Shown here piece after piece: positions 19,319-27,165 of a stretch of 64,000 nucleotides of DNA. Positions within the stretch are counted from its first letter, which is position 1; each line of letters begins with the position of its first letter. The notes under the pieces were generated by a model. The model searched no databases and was not told the DNA's origin. It saw only the letters and a program-made list of their open reading frames with translations. Made by a program: the position numbers and the translations under genes. The stretch spans positions 124,001 through 188,000 of the forward strand of contig JAFKER010000009.1 in the NCBI GenBank assembly GCA_017308595.1, given 5' to 3'. The DNA comes from Afipia sp. (GTDB lineage Bacteria; Pseudomonadota; Alphaproteobacteria; Rhizobiales; Xanthobacteraceae).

Positions 19319-21025
19319 CTATTCTCCGCTGAGTGTTTTGCGCCAGGTTTCTATGACCGAGCCGCTATGTAAACCGCCGTCATCGGTCTTGCCTGTCACG
19401 CCGAGATCAAAGACCGCTTTGTATCGGGAACGATTGTCAGTGAGGTACTTTGCCTTTTCCTTCTCATCCAGCGTGGCGTTGAGGGGATCGACGACGCCTT
19501 TGTACTGAATGCCGATGAAATACGGGAAGCTTGCCGCGCTCATACGCTTACGGTGCGAGACGTCGGCGCCGAACGTTGCAACGTAATGATAGGTGGCGCG
19601 TCCTTGCTCCGGAACGAAACTTTCGATGCCGTTGAAGAAATCGAGGTCTCCATATCCGGCGATGAACTCGTGATCTTCCGCAAACGCTCCCGTAACGGCT
19701 TTGAAGAGGAACTTGTCCTGATCCGCAATCTGAAAGCTGACGGGCAACACCTCCTGACCGATATCCGGCCCCCACAGATCTGAAGCTTTCAGGAGATAAT
19801 TGCGAACCAGCGTATTCTTGCCAGAGGCTCCACGAACACTTGCCTCCCAATAGACATATCCCTGGGTATCGCGTTTCAGTTTGTTACTTTGATTGAAGAA
19901 CTTGATCTCTGCCGCGAGTTTTGCATCCTCGCCCGCATATTGCACCGGTCCGCCTGTCCCCATGTCACGATAGAGGATTTCATCTTTGGCTTTCTGGAAA
20001 AGATTGAGGATCTTGTCGCTCGAATCGTTGCTGCGGTCCCAATTGCGCACCGCCCATTCCGGCATGGAGCTTCGGTGGCCTGTTCCACCCTTGGACATTT
20101 CCAGCCAGCTGCGTTGCAGGTAACTGCTCTTCAACGTCTTGATGCCGGACGATTTGTCCTTTGAACTGTAACCGAGAGGCCCGTAGATCGGATAGCTGTC
20201 GATCGCATAGCCAACGACCTTCGAATGCTCGCGTACGCCGCGCCAGTAGGGGTCTCTAAGCTGCTGAAGCAGTTCATTCGACATCTGGTGGTTATGAAAA
20301 ATGCCGCGACTTTTTGGGAATTGCGGCAAATTGCTAGGCGTGGCGTGTGCGATGTCGGAGTTCACGATCGCGGCCTCCGCTACGTTTGCGTTATAAGCAA
20401 AGGCCCCCTTGTCCTGATAGGAGAAGGTGTCGCTGTAATTGAAGATGCTGACCCCGTTCACGAATAAACCTACTGCGCCCTTCGACCCGAATTCGTGGAC
20501 CGGGCGCGTGTCGGGCTTTGGTTCAGCAGAAAACTTGTAGACGCCGTAGATGTTGCCCGGCTTGAAACCGGAAAAGAGTTTCGGAGTCTCCATCTTGTAG
20601 TCGGGAAGACCCGTCGTATAGACCAGAACATGGCCGAGATCGCTGGAGACTTCCAGCGCAACAATGTCTGCGGGAATGCGTGACACGACCTTCCCCCATA
20701 TCGGGGTATCACTCATGGCAAAGCACGGCTTTGCCTGGCGGGCATTCACCCATAGGTTAGGAAGAATGGACTTGCCGACCGGCGAAGTGAGCAGGCTCTT
20801 GAGTGCCGCTTGCTCATTGTACGGAGCAGTGAAATTCTTGCTCAGCTTCGCGTTGAAGAACGTTGCCGTCGGGCATGTCTCTAGTTTCCGATTTTTTACT
20901 GCTGACGGGCTATGAGCGAAGGCCGGAAGTGTGGCGCCCAGCGTGAAGATTCCCGCCGCGCCAAGCACAAAAATAGAGTGCTTTGAAAAATTTCGAAAAT
21001 GCCGCGCTCGAACGTCATTCCACAT
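19319..21025 (-). CDS. Secreted YHYH-domain protein
   Basis: About 568 residues from the ATG at 21025. An N-terminal signal peptide (KHSIFVLGAAGIFTLGATLPAFAH) is followed by a long mature protein without membrane helices. The segment FHNHQMSNELLQQL ... VVGYAIDSYPIYGPLGYSS is the YHYH domain, whose members are exported and of unknown biochemistry, often near oxidases. The flanks on both sides are unfamiliar to me. It is in the tRNA-bounded accessory region, on the same strand as the catabolic genes but 300 bases away, and it is noticeably lower in G+C by eye than the surrounding chromosome. Confidence 0.72.
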   Translation of the reverse strand: MWNDVRARHFRNFSKHSIFVLGAAGIFTLGATLPAFAHSPSAVKNRKLETCPTATFFNAKLSKNFTAPYNEQAALKSLLTSPVGKSILPNLWVNARQAKPCFAMSDTPIWGKVVSRIPADIVALEVSSDLGHVLVYTTGLPDYKMETPKLFSGFKPGNIYGVYKFSAEPKPDTRPVHEFGSKGAVGLFVNGVSIFNYSDTFSYQDKGAFAYNANVAEAAIVNSDIAHATPSNLPQFPKSRGIFHNHQMSNELLQQLRDPYWRGVREHSKVVGYAIDSYPIYGPLGYSSKDKSSGIKTLKSSYLQRSWLEMSKGGTGHRSSMPEWAVRNWDRSNDSSDKILNLFQKAKDEILYRDMGTGGPVQYAGEDAKLAAEIKFFNQSNKLKRDTQGYVYWEASVRGASGKNTLVRNYLLKASDLWGPDIGQEVLPVSFQIADQDKFLFKAVTGAFAEDHEFIAGYGDLDFFNGIESFVPEQGRATYHYVATFGADVSHRKRMSAASFPYFIGIQYKGVVDPLNATLDEKEKAKYLTDNRSRYKAVFDLGVTGKTDDGGLHSGSVIETWRKTLSGE

Positions 21026-21381
21026 TTCTGCTTTCTCACAATTGCGCTGTTTGCTTGATTGTCGGCACGATTCGCCTTGCACTTAAAATTATTCCGACGC
21101 GGAGAAATAACCCCAGGAGGTCATCGACAAGCGGCCCGGCCCACAGGTGGCACAGCAGCAGCGTCATTGCAGCGACCACAGGGTAACGTGCAATGAAGAG
21201 AAACATGATCTCATCGTTCGTGCGGCGGCTTGACCTTGATTTGAGGCCTTGAAGTGAAGCTCTGTTTCAGAACAATCCACGTATCCTGTGCGAGAGTAGT
21301 CAGGCTGTACGTCTCATAACGACGTTAATCCAAGATACGCTGCCTACAGACACGGAACAGAATTTCCGTCGAGCCACCGGG
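21026..21381. other. Intergenic stretch in the accessory region
   Basis: About 356 bases without a supportable gene between the YHYH gene start and the end of the Bug-type gene. It is relatively A+T-rich for this chromosome. It should contain the promoter for the YHYH gene and the end of the catabolic transcript; I see no clear terminator. Confidence 0.5.
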
Positions 21382-22353
21382 CTAATCTGTCTTCACACCC
21401 GCCGCTTCAACAATCGGTTTGAAACGCTCACGCTCGCTCTGGATGAATGCACGCGCAGTTGCCGGCGTAGAATCCGTGATCGGATCAATCCCGATTTTTC
21501 CCAGCTGCTCCTTAAAGGACGCGTCCGCCATTACGCGCGCCGTCGCCTTGCTCAATTTCTCGATTATCGCTGCCGGTGTAGCAGCAGGCGCAGCCACGAC
21601 ACTCCACAGGCCCGCCTCGAAATCATTGATCCCAAGGGCTTCGTTCACCGTCGGAATATCGGGAGCAAGCTCGGACCTCTTTGCTGAAGCAACAGCGAGG
21701 ATGCGCACCTTCCCGCCACGAAACTGTTGCAACGAGGTGCCAACAGTGTCGATCACCATTCCAATCTGATTGCCCAGCAGATCATTCATAGCGGGAGCAG
21801 AACCTTTGTAGGGAATGTGCGGGATATCGAGTCCGCCCGCTTTTGTCTTGAACATCTCGCCGGTGAGATGAAGGAAGGTGCCGGTGCCCGGCGAACCATA
21901 TTGAAGTTTACCGGGATTGGCCTTCACGGCAGCGACCAGGGATTTCAGATCGCCCGGCTGCGACAAATTCACCGCGATCACGGCGGGCGCTGACCCGACA
22001 ATAGCGACGGGCGAGAAATCCTTCAGCGAGTCATACTGTGGATTCTTCGAGAGGAGATTGTAGAGGCCGTGCGTCGATGCCGTTCCGAACAGCAGCACAT
22101 AGCCATCCGCGGATGCTCGCGCCACCTCAGCAGAGCCGATCGCACCGGCCGCACCTGCCTTGTTTTCGACGATCATCTGCTGCCCCAGAGCGGCAGACAT
22201 CCGTTCCGCGTATTGCCGCGCAAAAACATCCGTCGGCCCGCCCGCTGCAAAAGGAACAATGAGCCGGATCGTTCGCGATGGATAGCTATCCTGGGCGAAT
22301 GAAGACGTGATCAGAGCTCCGAGACAAAAGGCCGCCAGCGCAAATTTCTTCAT
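21382..22353 (-). CDS. Tripartite tricarboxylate transporter (Bug-type) substrate-binding protein
   Basis: 323 residues with a classical signal peptide (MKKFALAAFCLGALITSSFA). Family motifs are YPSRTIRLIVPFAAGGPTDV, IVENKAGAAGAIGSAEVARA, GSPGTGTFLHLTGEMF, VPYKG-like HIPYKGSAPAMNDLLG and LAPDIPTVNEALG. Bug proteins bind carboxylates in the periplasm, usually for a TctA/TctB permease, which is not encoded here; orphan Bug genes are common in rhizobia and Bordetella. It is the last gene of a unit with the GlcG-type and FAH-type genes, which suggests that its ligand is the substrate of that pathway. Confidence 0.92.
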   Translation of the reverse strand: MKKFALAAFCLGALITSSFAQDSYPSRTIRLIVPFAAGGPTDVFARQYAERMSAALGQQMIVENKAGAAGAIGSAEVARASADGYVLLFGTASTHGLYNLLSKNPQYDSLKDFSPVAIVGSAPAVIAVNLSQPGDLKSLVAAVKANPGKLQYGSPGTGTFLHLTGEMFKTKAGGLDIPHIPYKGSAPAMNDLLGNQIGMVIDTVGTSLQQFRGGKVRILAVASAKRSELAPDIPTVNEALGINDFEAGLWSVVAAPAATPAAIIEKLSKATARVMADASFKEQLGKIGIDPITDSTPATARAFIQSERERFKPIVEAAGVKTD

Positions 22354-22392
22354 AGTTTCATCCCCCCAGTATCTTCTTGTAGCGATGTGTTG

Positions 22393-22884
22393 TCAGAGAC
22401 CGGCATCCCGCCAGTTATCGGCCGGCTTCTCCGGATGCGGTGTCAGCCCGGCGCGTTCGACGGCCATGATGGCGGCGTACTCGTCTTTATCTGAGGCGTC
22501 GCCGCTGATACCGACCGCGCCGATGACGTCTTTCCTCGCGTCAATCACCAGCACTCCACCGGGCACGGGGATGAACCTTCCATCGGACGCCGCCGCAAGG
22601 GCGCTCTGAAAAGCGGGGCGTTCCCGCAGGCGATCCCTGATCGTCCGGCTCGATATGCCCATGCCGAGCGCGCCCCAGGCTTTTCCGAGCGCGATATCCG
22701 CACGAAGGATTCCAGAGCCATCCTCGCGCTTGAGGACAACAAGATTGCCGCCGGCATCGAGAACCGCGACAGTCAATGGCAGCAGCTTGACCTCATGACC
22801 CACCGCTATGGCTTCATTCGCGATCTTTTCGGCGACCGCGAGCGGCATCGAAACCTGCAGTCGGTGCACATAGTAGTCGTTCAC
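22393..22884 (-). CDS. GlcG/HbpS family haem-degrading or cofactor-type protein
   Basis: 163 residues, a single GlcG/HbpS domain (DUF336): AVAEKIANEAIAVGHEV, LTVAVLDAGGNLVVLKREDGS, AYAKAWGALGMG-like KAWGALGMGIS, IPVPGGVLVI and VIGAVGISGDASDKDEYAA. Members occur in catabolic operons such as the glycolate cluster and as haem-binding sensor partners; the biochemical role is usually unknown. There is no signal peptide. It lies between the FAH-type and the Bug-type gene with short gaps (28 and 39 bases), so all three are probably one operon. Confidence 0.9.
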   Translation of the reverse strand: MNDYYVHRLQVSMPLAVAEKIANEAIAVGHEVKLLPLTVAVLDAGGNLVVLKREDGSGILRADIALGKAWGALGMGISSRTIRDRLRERPAFQSALAAASDGRFIPVPGGVLVIDARKDVIGAVGISGDASDKDEYAAIMAVERAGLTPHPEKPADNWRDAGL

Positions 22885-22912
22885 TTGGCCGACCTCCGGA
22901 TCATCCTGTTTG

Positions 22913-23839
22913 TCAGTTCACACGATTTTCAAGCGTGCCGATGCCTTCGATTTCGCACGATACGACGTCGCCAGCCTTGAGGAAGTTTGGCGGGTCCATC
23001 GCATAACCGACACCCGAGGGAGTTCCGGTTGCGATAATGTCGCCAGGCTCAAGGGTCAGCCCCTGAGACAACTCACTGATGAGGCGGGCAATCGAGAAAA
23101 TCATGCGCGCTGTATTGGATTGCTGCCGCACCTCGCCATTGACGCGCAATGTGATGTCAAGCGACTGCGGATTGGAAATCTTCTCCCGCAAGACGACCCA
23201 AGGGCCAATGGGGCAGCTTCCGTCGAGCGCCTTGCCCTTGAACCACTGGTCATGCCGCCTTTGAAGATCGCGCGCGGTAATATCGTTGATGATCGTGAAG
23301 CCGAAGATGTGATCGAGAGCGGCAGCTTCGGTAATATTGGTCCCGCGCTGGCCAATGATGACGCCTAGCTCAACTTCATAATCGAGCTTCTCGGTGACAT
23401 CCGCGTGCAGTGGGATCGGAGCCCCGGCACCAATAATTGTGGTCTGCGGCTTTGTGAAGAACTGGGGAAACTCCGGCAGCTTGGTCTCAACGCCACGCGC
23501 TCGATAGCCCTCGTTGACGTGCTCGACATAATTCCTTCCAACGCAAAAGACGTTCTTCCGCGGCTTCGGGATCGGAGCCAGAAGGAGCGCCTCCGACAAT
23601 TCGCCAGTCGCGTCCGGCAGTTCCCCGACTTCGGCCATGGCGGCAAGCTGCCTGGCAGCCGCAACGCCAGTCTCTCCTGCTTCTATCAAGGAGGTCAGGC
23701 TATCGAAGATAGAAGGAGGTGTGCCCTCGCCAGAACTCGCATGAATCAACCGCGCCTTCTGGAGGTCGAGGATTCGATCGTTTTTGAGCAATATCCCCAG
23801 GCGGTCGCCTGCCGCGCTGCGAAATGTAATAAGCCGCAC
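22913..23839 (-). CDS. Fumarylacetoacetate hydrolase family protein
   Basis: 308 residues beginning at a GTG codon. The C-terminal FAH domain shows the metal-ligand pattern E-x-E and D: VTEKLDYEVELGVIIG, GFTIINDITARDLQ, KALDGSCPIGPWVV, MIFSIARLISELSQG and GDIIATGTPSGVG. The family includes ring-cleavage hydrolases, acylpyruvases, decarboxylase/isomerases and oxaloacetate decarboxylases; the precise reaction cannot be read from the sequence. It is the first gene of the unit and is divergent from a GntR regulator, with a likely operator between them. Confidence 0.9.
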   Translation of the reverse strand: MRLITFRSAAGDRLGILLKNDRILDLQKARLIHASSGEGTPPSIFDSLTSLIEAGETGVAAARQLAAMAEVGELPDATGELSEALLLAPIPKPRKNVFCVGRNYVEHVNEGYRARGVETKLPEFPQFFTKPQTTIIGAGAPIPLHADVTEKLDYEVELGVIIGQRGTNITEAAALDHIFGFTIINDITARDLQRRHDQWFKGKALDGSCPIGPWVVLREKISNPQSLDITLRVNGEVRQQSNTARMIFSIARLISELSQGLTLEPGDIIATGTPSGVGYAMDPPNFLKAGDVVSCEIEGIGTLENRVN

Positions 23840-23865
23840 TGTCGCCTCTTTAGATAAACTATATA

Positions 23866-23888
23866 ATTTGGTCTCTGAGAGATAAAAT
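23866..23888. promoter_or_regulatory. Likely GntR operator between the divergent FAH and GntR genes
   Basis: ATTTGGTCTCT - G - AGAGATAAAAT: an inverted repeat centred on 23877 in which 9 of 11 base pairs match. It lies 27 bases before the FAH start and about 90 bases before the GntR start in an A+T-rich region. FCD-type GntR regulators commonly bind such short palindromes near their own divergent promoters. Confidence 0.5.
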
Positions 23889-23980
23889 ATACATTTTCAG
23901 GGAAATCAACAGTCAAAAGTTGTTTTTTTGAGGCCGTTCCTAGATACCTGTGTGACCCTCAACACCCTCACGGCCGCTTC

Positions 23981-24661
23981 ATGGACTCCGCTCACCGAGA
24001 TTCTCCGGGCACGCTTGCCACCATCGCGTACACAAAGCTGCGCCAGGATCTCATCCACGGCGCGTTCGATCTCGGCAGCAAGCTGCGCATTCAGGCTCTT
24101 TGCGAGCGTTACGGGATCGGGCTCAACCCAATCCGTGAAGCGCTTAATCGGCTTTCAAGTGAAGGATTTGTGGTCCAGACCGACCAGCGGGGATTTCAGG
24201 TGGCTGAACTCAGCATCGGAGATCTCGAAGAACTCACCAAGGCACGTTGCTGGCTGGACGGCCTCGCCTTGCGAGAGTCAATTCAACACGGCAACCAAGA
24301 ATGGGAAGAAGGCGTGGTGCTCGCATATCATCGCCTATCCCGCCTGCCGCGATATCTAGACAGCCAACCGGCAGTCAGAAATCCCGACTGGAGCAAGGCA
24401 CACAAGGCGTTTCATGTGAGCCTGCTGTCGGCCTGCGGTACGAAATGGATTGAGGATTTTTGCGACCAGATGTTCGATGCCGCGGAGCGCTATCGCAACA
24501 CAGCGCGCATCGCCGGACCGACAAGCCGAAGCGACCTGGATGAGCATCGCGCCATCATGGAAGCCACAATCGCACGGAAGGCTGATCTCGCAGTCGAGTT
24601 GCTGACCCAGCATTTTCAGTTGACCTCACAACTGGTCCGCAACGTCCTTGAAAACAAGTGA
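23981..24661 (+). CDS. GntR-family transcriptional regulator, FCD type
   Basis: 226 residues. The N-terminal winged helix contains LRQDLIHGAFDLGSKLRI, YGIGLNPIREALNRLSSEGFV and QRGFQVAELS; the C-terminal all-helical FCD effector domain includes LTKARCWLDGLALRESI, AHKAFHVSLLSACG and DLDEHRAIMEATIARKADLA, with the Asp/His residues that bind metal in many members. It is divergent from the FAH-GlcG-Bug unit and is the probable repressor, relieved by a pathway acid; this is inference from position and family. Confidence 0.92.
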   Translation: MDSAHRDSPGTLATIAYTKLRQDLIHGAFDLGSKLRIQALCERYGIGLNPIREALNRLSSEGFVVQTDQRGFQVAELSIGDLEELTKARCWLDGLALRESIQHGNQEWEEGVVLAYHRLSRLPRYLDSQPAVRNPDWSKAHKAFHVSLLSACGTKWIEDFCDQMFDAAERYRNTARIAGPTSRSDLDEHRAIMEATIARKADLAVELLTQHFQLTSQLVRNVLENK

Positions 24662-25009
24662 GAGGCTGACCGAACCAATTATCGGATAGTTCACGGAGCC
24701 TATTGATAAAATTACCTGAGCTGAACACTCCGTGCCGACTGGTGACACTTGGTCAAACGTATAATCAGTTGCGCGCAGATTAGCTGATGTTTCCCTATAT
24801 GCGGGAGATCGCCGTGGCGGGCTTTTCCATGGCCGTCCCGGAACGCCTTGCGTTGTACCCGCATACCCTGTTAGCAATTACCATAATACCGGAATTTCTT
24901 GCTTCGTAATGACGGGGTCGTCGGTTCGAATCCGATAGGCGGCACCACTTTTGCAGCGACAGCCGATTTTATACTGACGTTTTTTTCAAGATTATTTGGG
25001 CGTGCCTTT
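24662..25009. other. Gene-poor right boundary of the accessory region
   Basis: About 350 bases without a supported gene. It contains the 49-base copy of the tRNA-Thr 3' half (24903-24951). The sequence upstream of it is A+T-rich and holds no recognisable integrase or remnant protein that I can support. Confidence 0.6.
24903..24951 (+). repeat. Attachment-site repeat (attR-like), partial tRNA-Thr copy
   Basis: Copy of the tRNA-Thr 3' half from the anticodon loop TTCGTAA through CACTTT, 46 of 49 bases identical to 18990-19038. It cannot be a tRNA: the five bases before the anticodon loop do not pair with those after it, and no acceptor 5' strand or D arm exists. An open frame that reads through it continues into the glycosyltransferase gene, but that is an accident of the scar. 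Confidence 0.8.
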
Positions 25010-25960
25010 ATGCTTCGCCGTCTTTTCGGGCTTGCCACGAGCGCAGCCGACCGTGGTGCATATTATCTGCGTGTTATGGTCCCCGCGCAGATTGCAGCGC
25101 GCAATTCTTCGCGCGATCTAAAGCCGGTTCAGGATCGAACCGCAGCCATACAAGCCGGCGACATGATCGTTTTTTGCGTGCTGCGCGATGATGCGGAACG
25201 CATACCCCTTTTCCTTCAGTATTACCGTGACCTCGGCGTCGGTCATTTTATCTTCATCGACAACGGTTCGGGCGGCCGCTTACAGGGCATCGTTGCGGCG
25301 ATGTCTGACGTATCGCTCTGGCGCACGGACGCCAGCTACGCGCAATCCTGCTCCGGTGCTCACTGGCTGAATCATCTGCTCAGGACCCACGGCGTGGGAC
25401 ACTGGTGCCTGACGGTGAATGCCGATGAATTGCTGGTCTATCCGCATGTTGAAAGCCGATCGCTGCGCGAGCTGACCGAATATCTGTCCATGAAGGGATT
25501 GCCGCATCTTCCCTGTCTTGTCATCGATACGTATGCGGAATCTGTTGAGTCAGATTTGCCGTCAGGAATCGATCCTCGGGAGGGGTCCCGCCTCTTCGAC
25601 AGATCCGGTTACACATTCAAGCCTGCCGGAAGAGGGTGCCTTGTTCAGGGCGGTTCTCGCGCACGAATGTTTTTTTCCGAAGATTTGGATCGTGCTCCCG
25701 CTTTGAACAAGGTGCCGCTTGTTCTTTGGAGCAGGCGAAGTCTCTATCTGAACTCTACACATCAATTGGCGCCAAGAGGCCTGAATTCCTGGATGCGAAA
25801 TGGGTCCCTTCGCGTCACGGGTGCGCTGCTTCGCTCTGAAGACGCCGACCTGATGCAGGACAAAAGCGGGAAGGACTGGCGAGTACCCGACAGCGCGCCT
25901 TATCGTTCGTCGCAGTCTCTTATCGATTGCGGTTTGATGACAGCCGGGTCGTGGTTCTAG
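25010..25960 (+). CDS. Glycosyltransferase family 2-like protein
   Basis: About 316 residues from the ATG at 25010 (MLRRLFGLATSAADRGAYYL); reading earlier runs into the tRNA scar. The core is MIVFCVLRDDAERIPLFLQY, YYRDLGVGHFIFIDNGSGG and the metal-site WCLTVNADELLVYPH, which match the Glyco_tranf_2_4 group that acts on surface or capsular saccharides. No membrane helix is evident. Its stop codon is two bases before the next glycosyltransferase start, so the two are translationally coupled. Substrate unknown. Confidence 0.85.
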   Translation: MLRRLFGLATSAADRGAYYLRVMVPAQIAARNSSRDLKPVQDRTAAIQAGDMIVFCVLRDDAERIPLFLQYYRDLGVGHFIFIDNGSGGRLQGIVAAMSDVSLWRTDASYAQSCSGAHWLNHLLRTHGVGHWCLTVNADELLVYPHVESRSLRELTEYLSMKGLPHLPCLVIDTYAESVESDLPSGIDPREGSRLFDRSGYTFKPAGRGCLVQGGSRARMFFSEDLDRAPALNKVPLVLWSRRSLYLNSTHQLAPRGLNSWMRNGSLRVTGALLRSEDADLMQDKSGKDWRVPDSAPYRSSQSLIDCGLMTAGSWF

Positions 25961-25962
25961 CC

Positions 25963-26961
25963 ATGAAGCTGGCCGCCATCGTTCTGATGCATCACCGGCC
26001 GCGGCAGGCGATAGAACTGATCGATCTTCTTTTGCAAAGAGATATATCCGTCGTTGTCCACGTCGATGCCAATGCAACGGACGATCTGCTGAAAAGCGTT
26101 CAGTCGGCGCTGGCTGGCCGCGGTGTAGAGTTCGCCGACAGGGTCCGCTGTGCCTGGGGCGAATTCTCGATTGTCCAGGCGACATTGAATGCGTTGCTCA
26201 CCATCGCGCGAATCGGCTGGCGTCCGGATTACGTGATGTTGCTTTCGGGAGCCGATTTTCCGATTCGGCCTCATGGCGAGCTGGTGAAATTTCTCGATAC
26301 GCATCGCGGTTTCGAATTCATCCAGTCCTGCCCGATCACGCAGCCGTGGGTTCGGTGCGGCCCGCAAGCGGAACGTCTGGAGCACTATTTCCCGGCTGGC
26401 TGGCGAGCCTCGCCATCGCTGTTCGATCTCTCCTTCAGCATCCAGAGCGTTGCCGGAATCAAGCGGCGCTTGCCGGACGGCATCAGCCCTTACATCGGCT
26501 CGCAGTGGTGGGCGTTGACCTGGCCGACGTGCGTATCGGTGCTGGATTTCGTTCGGTCGCGACCCGACATCAGAGCCTTTTTCAGCACGACTCTGGTGCC
26601 GGATGAAAGCTATTTTCAGAGTCTCGTTCGAACTCTTGTGCCCGGCGACCGGATCGCAAACAGCAGCCTGACCTATTCCGAGTTCGACGAGGATGGTCAA
26701 CCTCTGACGCTTCACAACGATCATCTGCATTATCTCGAGCGTCAGCCATTTTTCTTCGCCCGCAAATTCTCGCCGCATGCCGGATTTTTGCGCAAGCGTT
26801 TGACGGGGGTTTGGTTGTCCGAGGACAACTCAAATCAGATATTGCAGGCGTGCCGCGTGCCCGATGGCAGCTTTGAGCATTTCGTACAGGCGGAACGCCA
26901 CGGATCACCGGGCCTGCCGCTTTGGTTCAAGGCTGCATCTGATTCCGAATCCGATCCTTGA
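25963..26961 (+). CDS. Core-2/I-branching beta-1,6-N-acetylglucosaminyltransferase family (GT14-like)
   Basis: About 332 residues from the ATG at 25963. Branch-family motifs are LAAIVLMHHRPRQAIELIDLL, ISVVVHVDANATDD, MLLSGADFPIRPHGELVKFL, SPYIGSQWWALTW and LVPDESYFQSLV. Bacterial members occur in polysaccharide clusters and include a xylosyltransferase-like subset. It is coupled to the preceding GT2-type gene, which suggests sequential action on one glycan. No polymerase or exporter accompanies them. Confidence 0.88.
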   Translation: MKLAAIVLMHHRPRQAIELIDLLLQRDISVVVHVDANATDDLLKSVQSALAGRGVEFADRVRCAWGEFSIVQATLNALLTIARIGWRPDYVMLLSGADFPIRPHGELVKFLDTHRGFEFIQSCPITQPWVRCGPQAERLEHYFPAGWRASPSLFDLSFSIQSVAGIKRRLPDGISPYIGSQWWALTWPTCVSVLDFVRSRPDIRAFFSTTLVPDESYFQSLVRTLVPGDRIANSSLTYSEFDEDGQPLTLHNDHLHYLERQPFFFARKFSPHAGFLRKRLTGVWLSEDNSNQILQACRVPDGSFEHFVQAERHGSPGLPLWFKAASDSESDP

Positions 26962-27055
26962 TGAGCCTTGCGCCGGCGCCAGGCCCGTGGCGGAATACGC
27001 GCTCACCCCACAAGAGTGGCCATCTGTTTCGTTGCCGCCGTGCCTGCGGCGAAAT

Positions 27056-27106
27056 AATCCAGCTCGGCTCAATTGCGACGCGCCGGATTGCTTCGCTCGC
27101 GATGAC
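27056..27106. repeat. Fragment of an intergenic repeat, GCTTCGCTCGCGATGACG type
   Basis: AATCC (27056-27060) and GGATT (27084-27088) frame an inverted segment, followed by GCTTCGCTCGCGATGACG. This resembles the abundant intergenic repeat of Bradyrhizobium relatives that reads CGTCATTGCGAGCGAAG. It lies between the glycosyltransferase pair and the P450 gene. Confidence 0.45.
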
Positions 27107-27165
27107 GTGTACGGTCGCTTCCGGATCGCGTGATAACCTTTCTTTTGATGCTGGAGCTGCAGCGT

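Noticed and set aside
24662-24902. Integrase or transposase remnant at the island boundary
   Set aside because: No frame on either strand gives a recognisable recombinase fragment.
24899-25009. Open frame through the tRNA-Thr fragment that extends the GT2 protein by 37 residues
   Set aside because: It is the reading of a tRNA 3' half (LRNDGVVGSNPIGGT), not a family sequence; the ATG at 25010 is the natural start.
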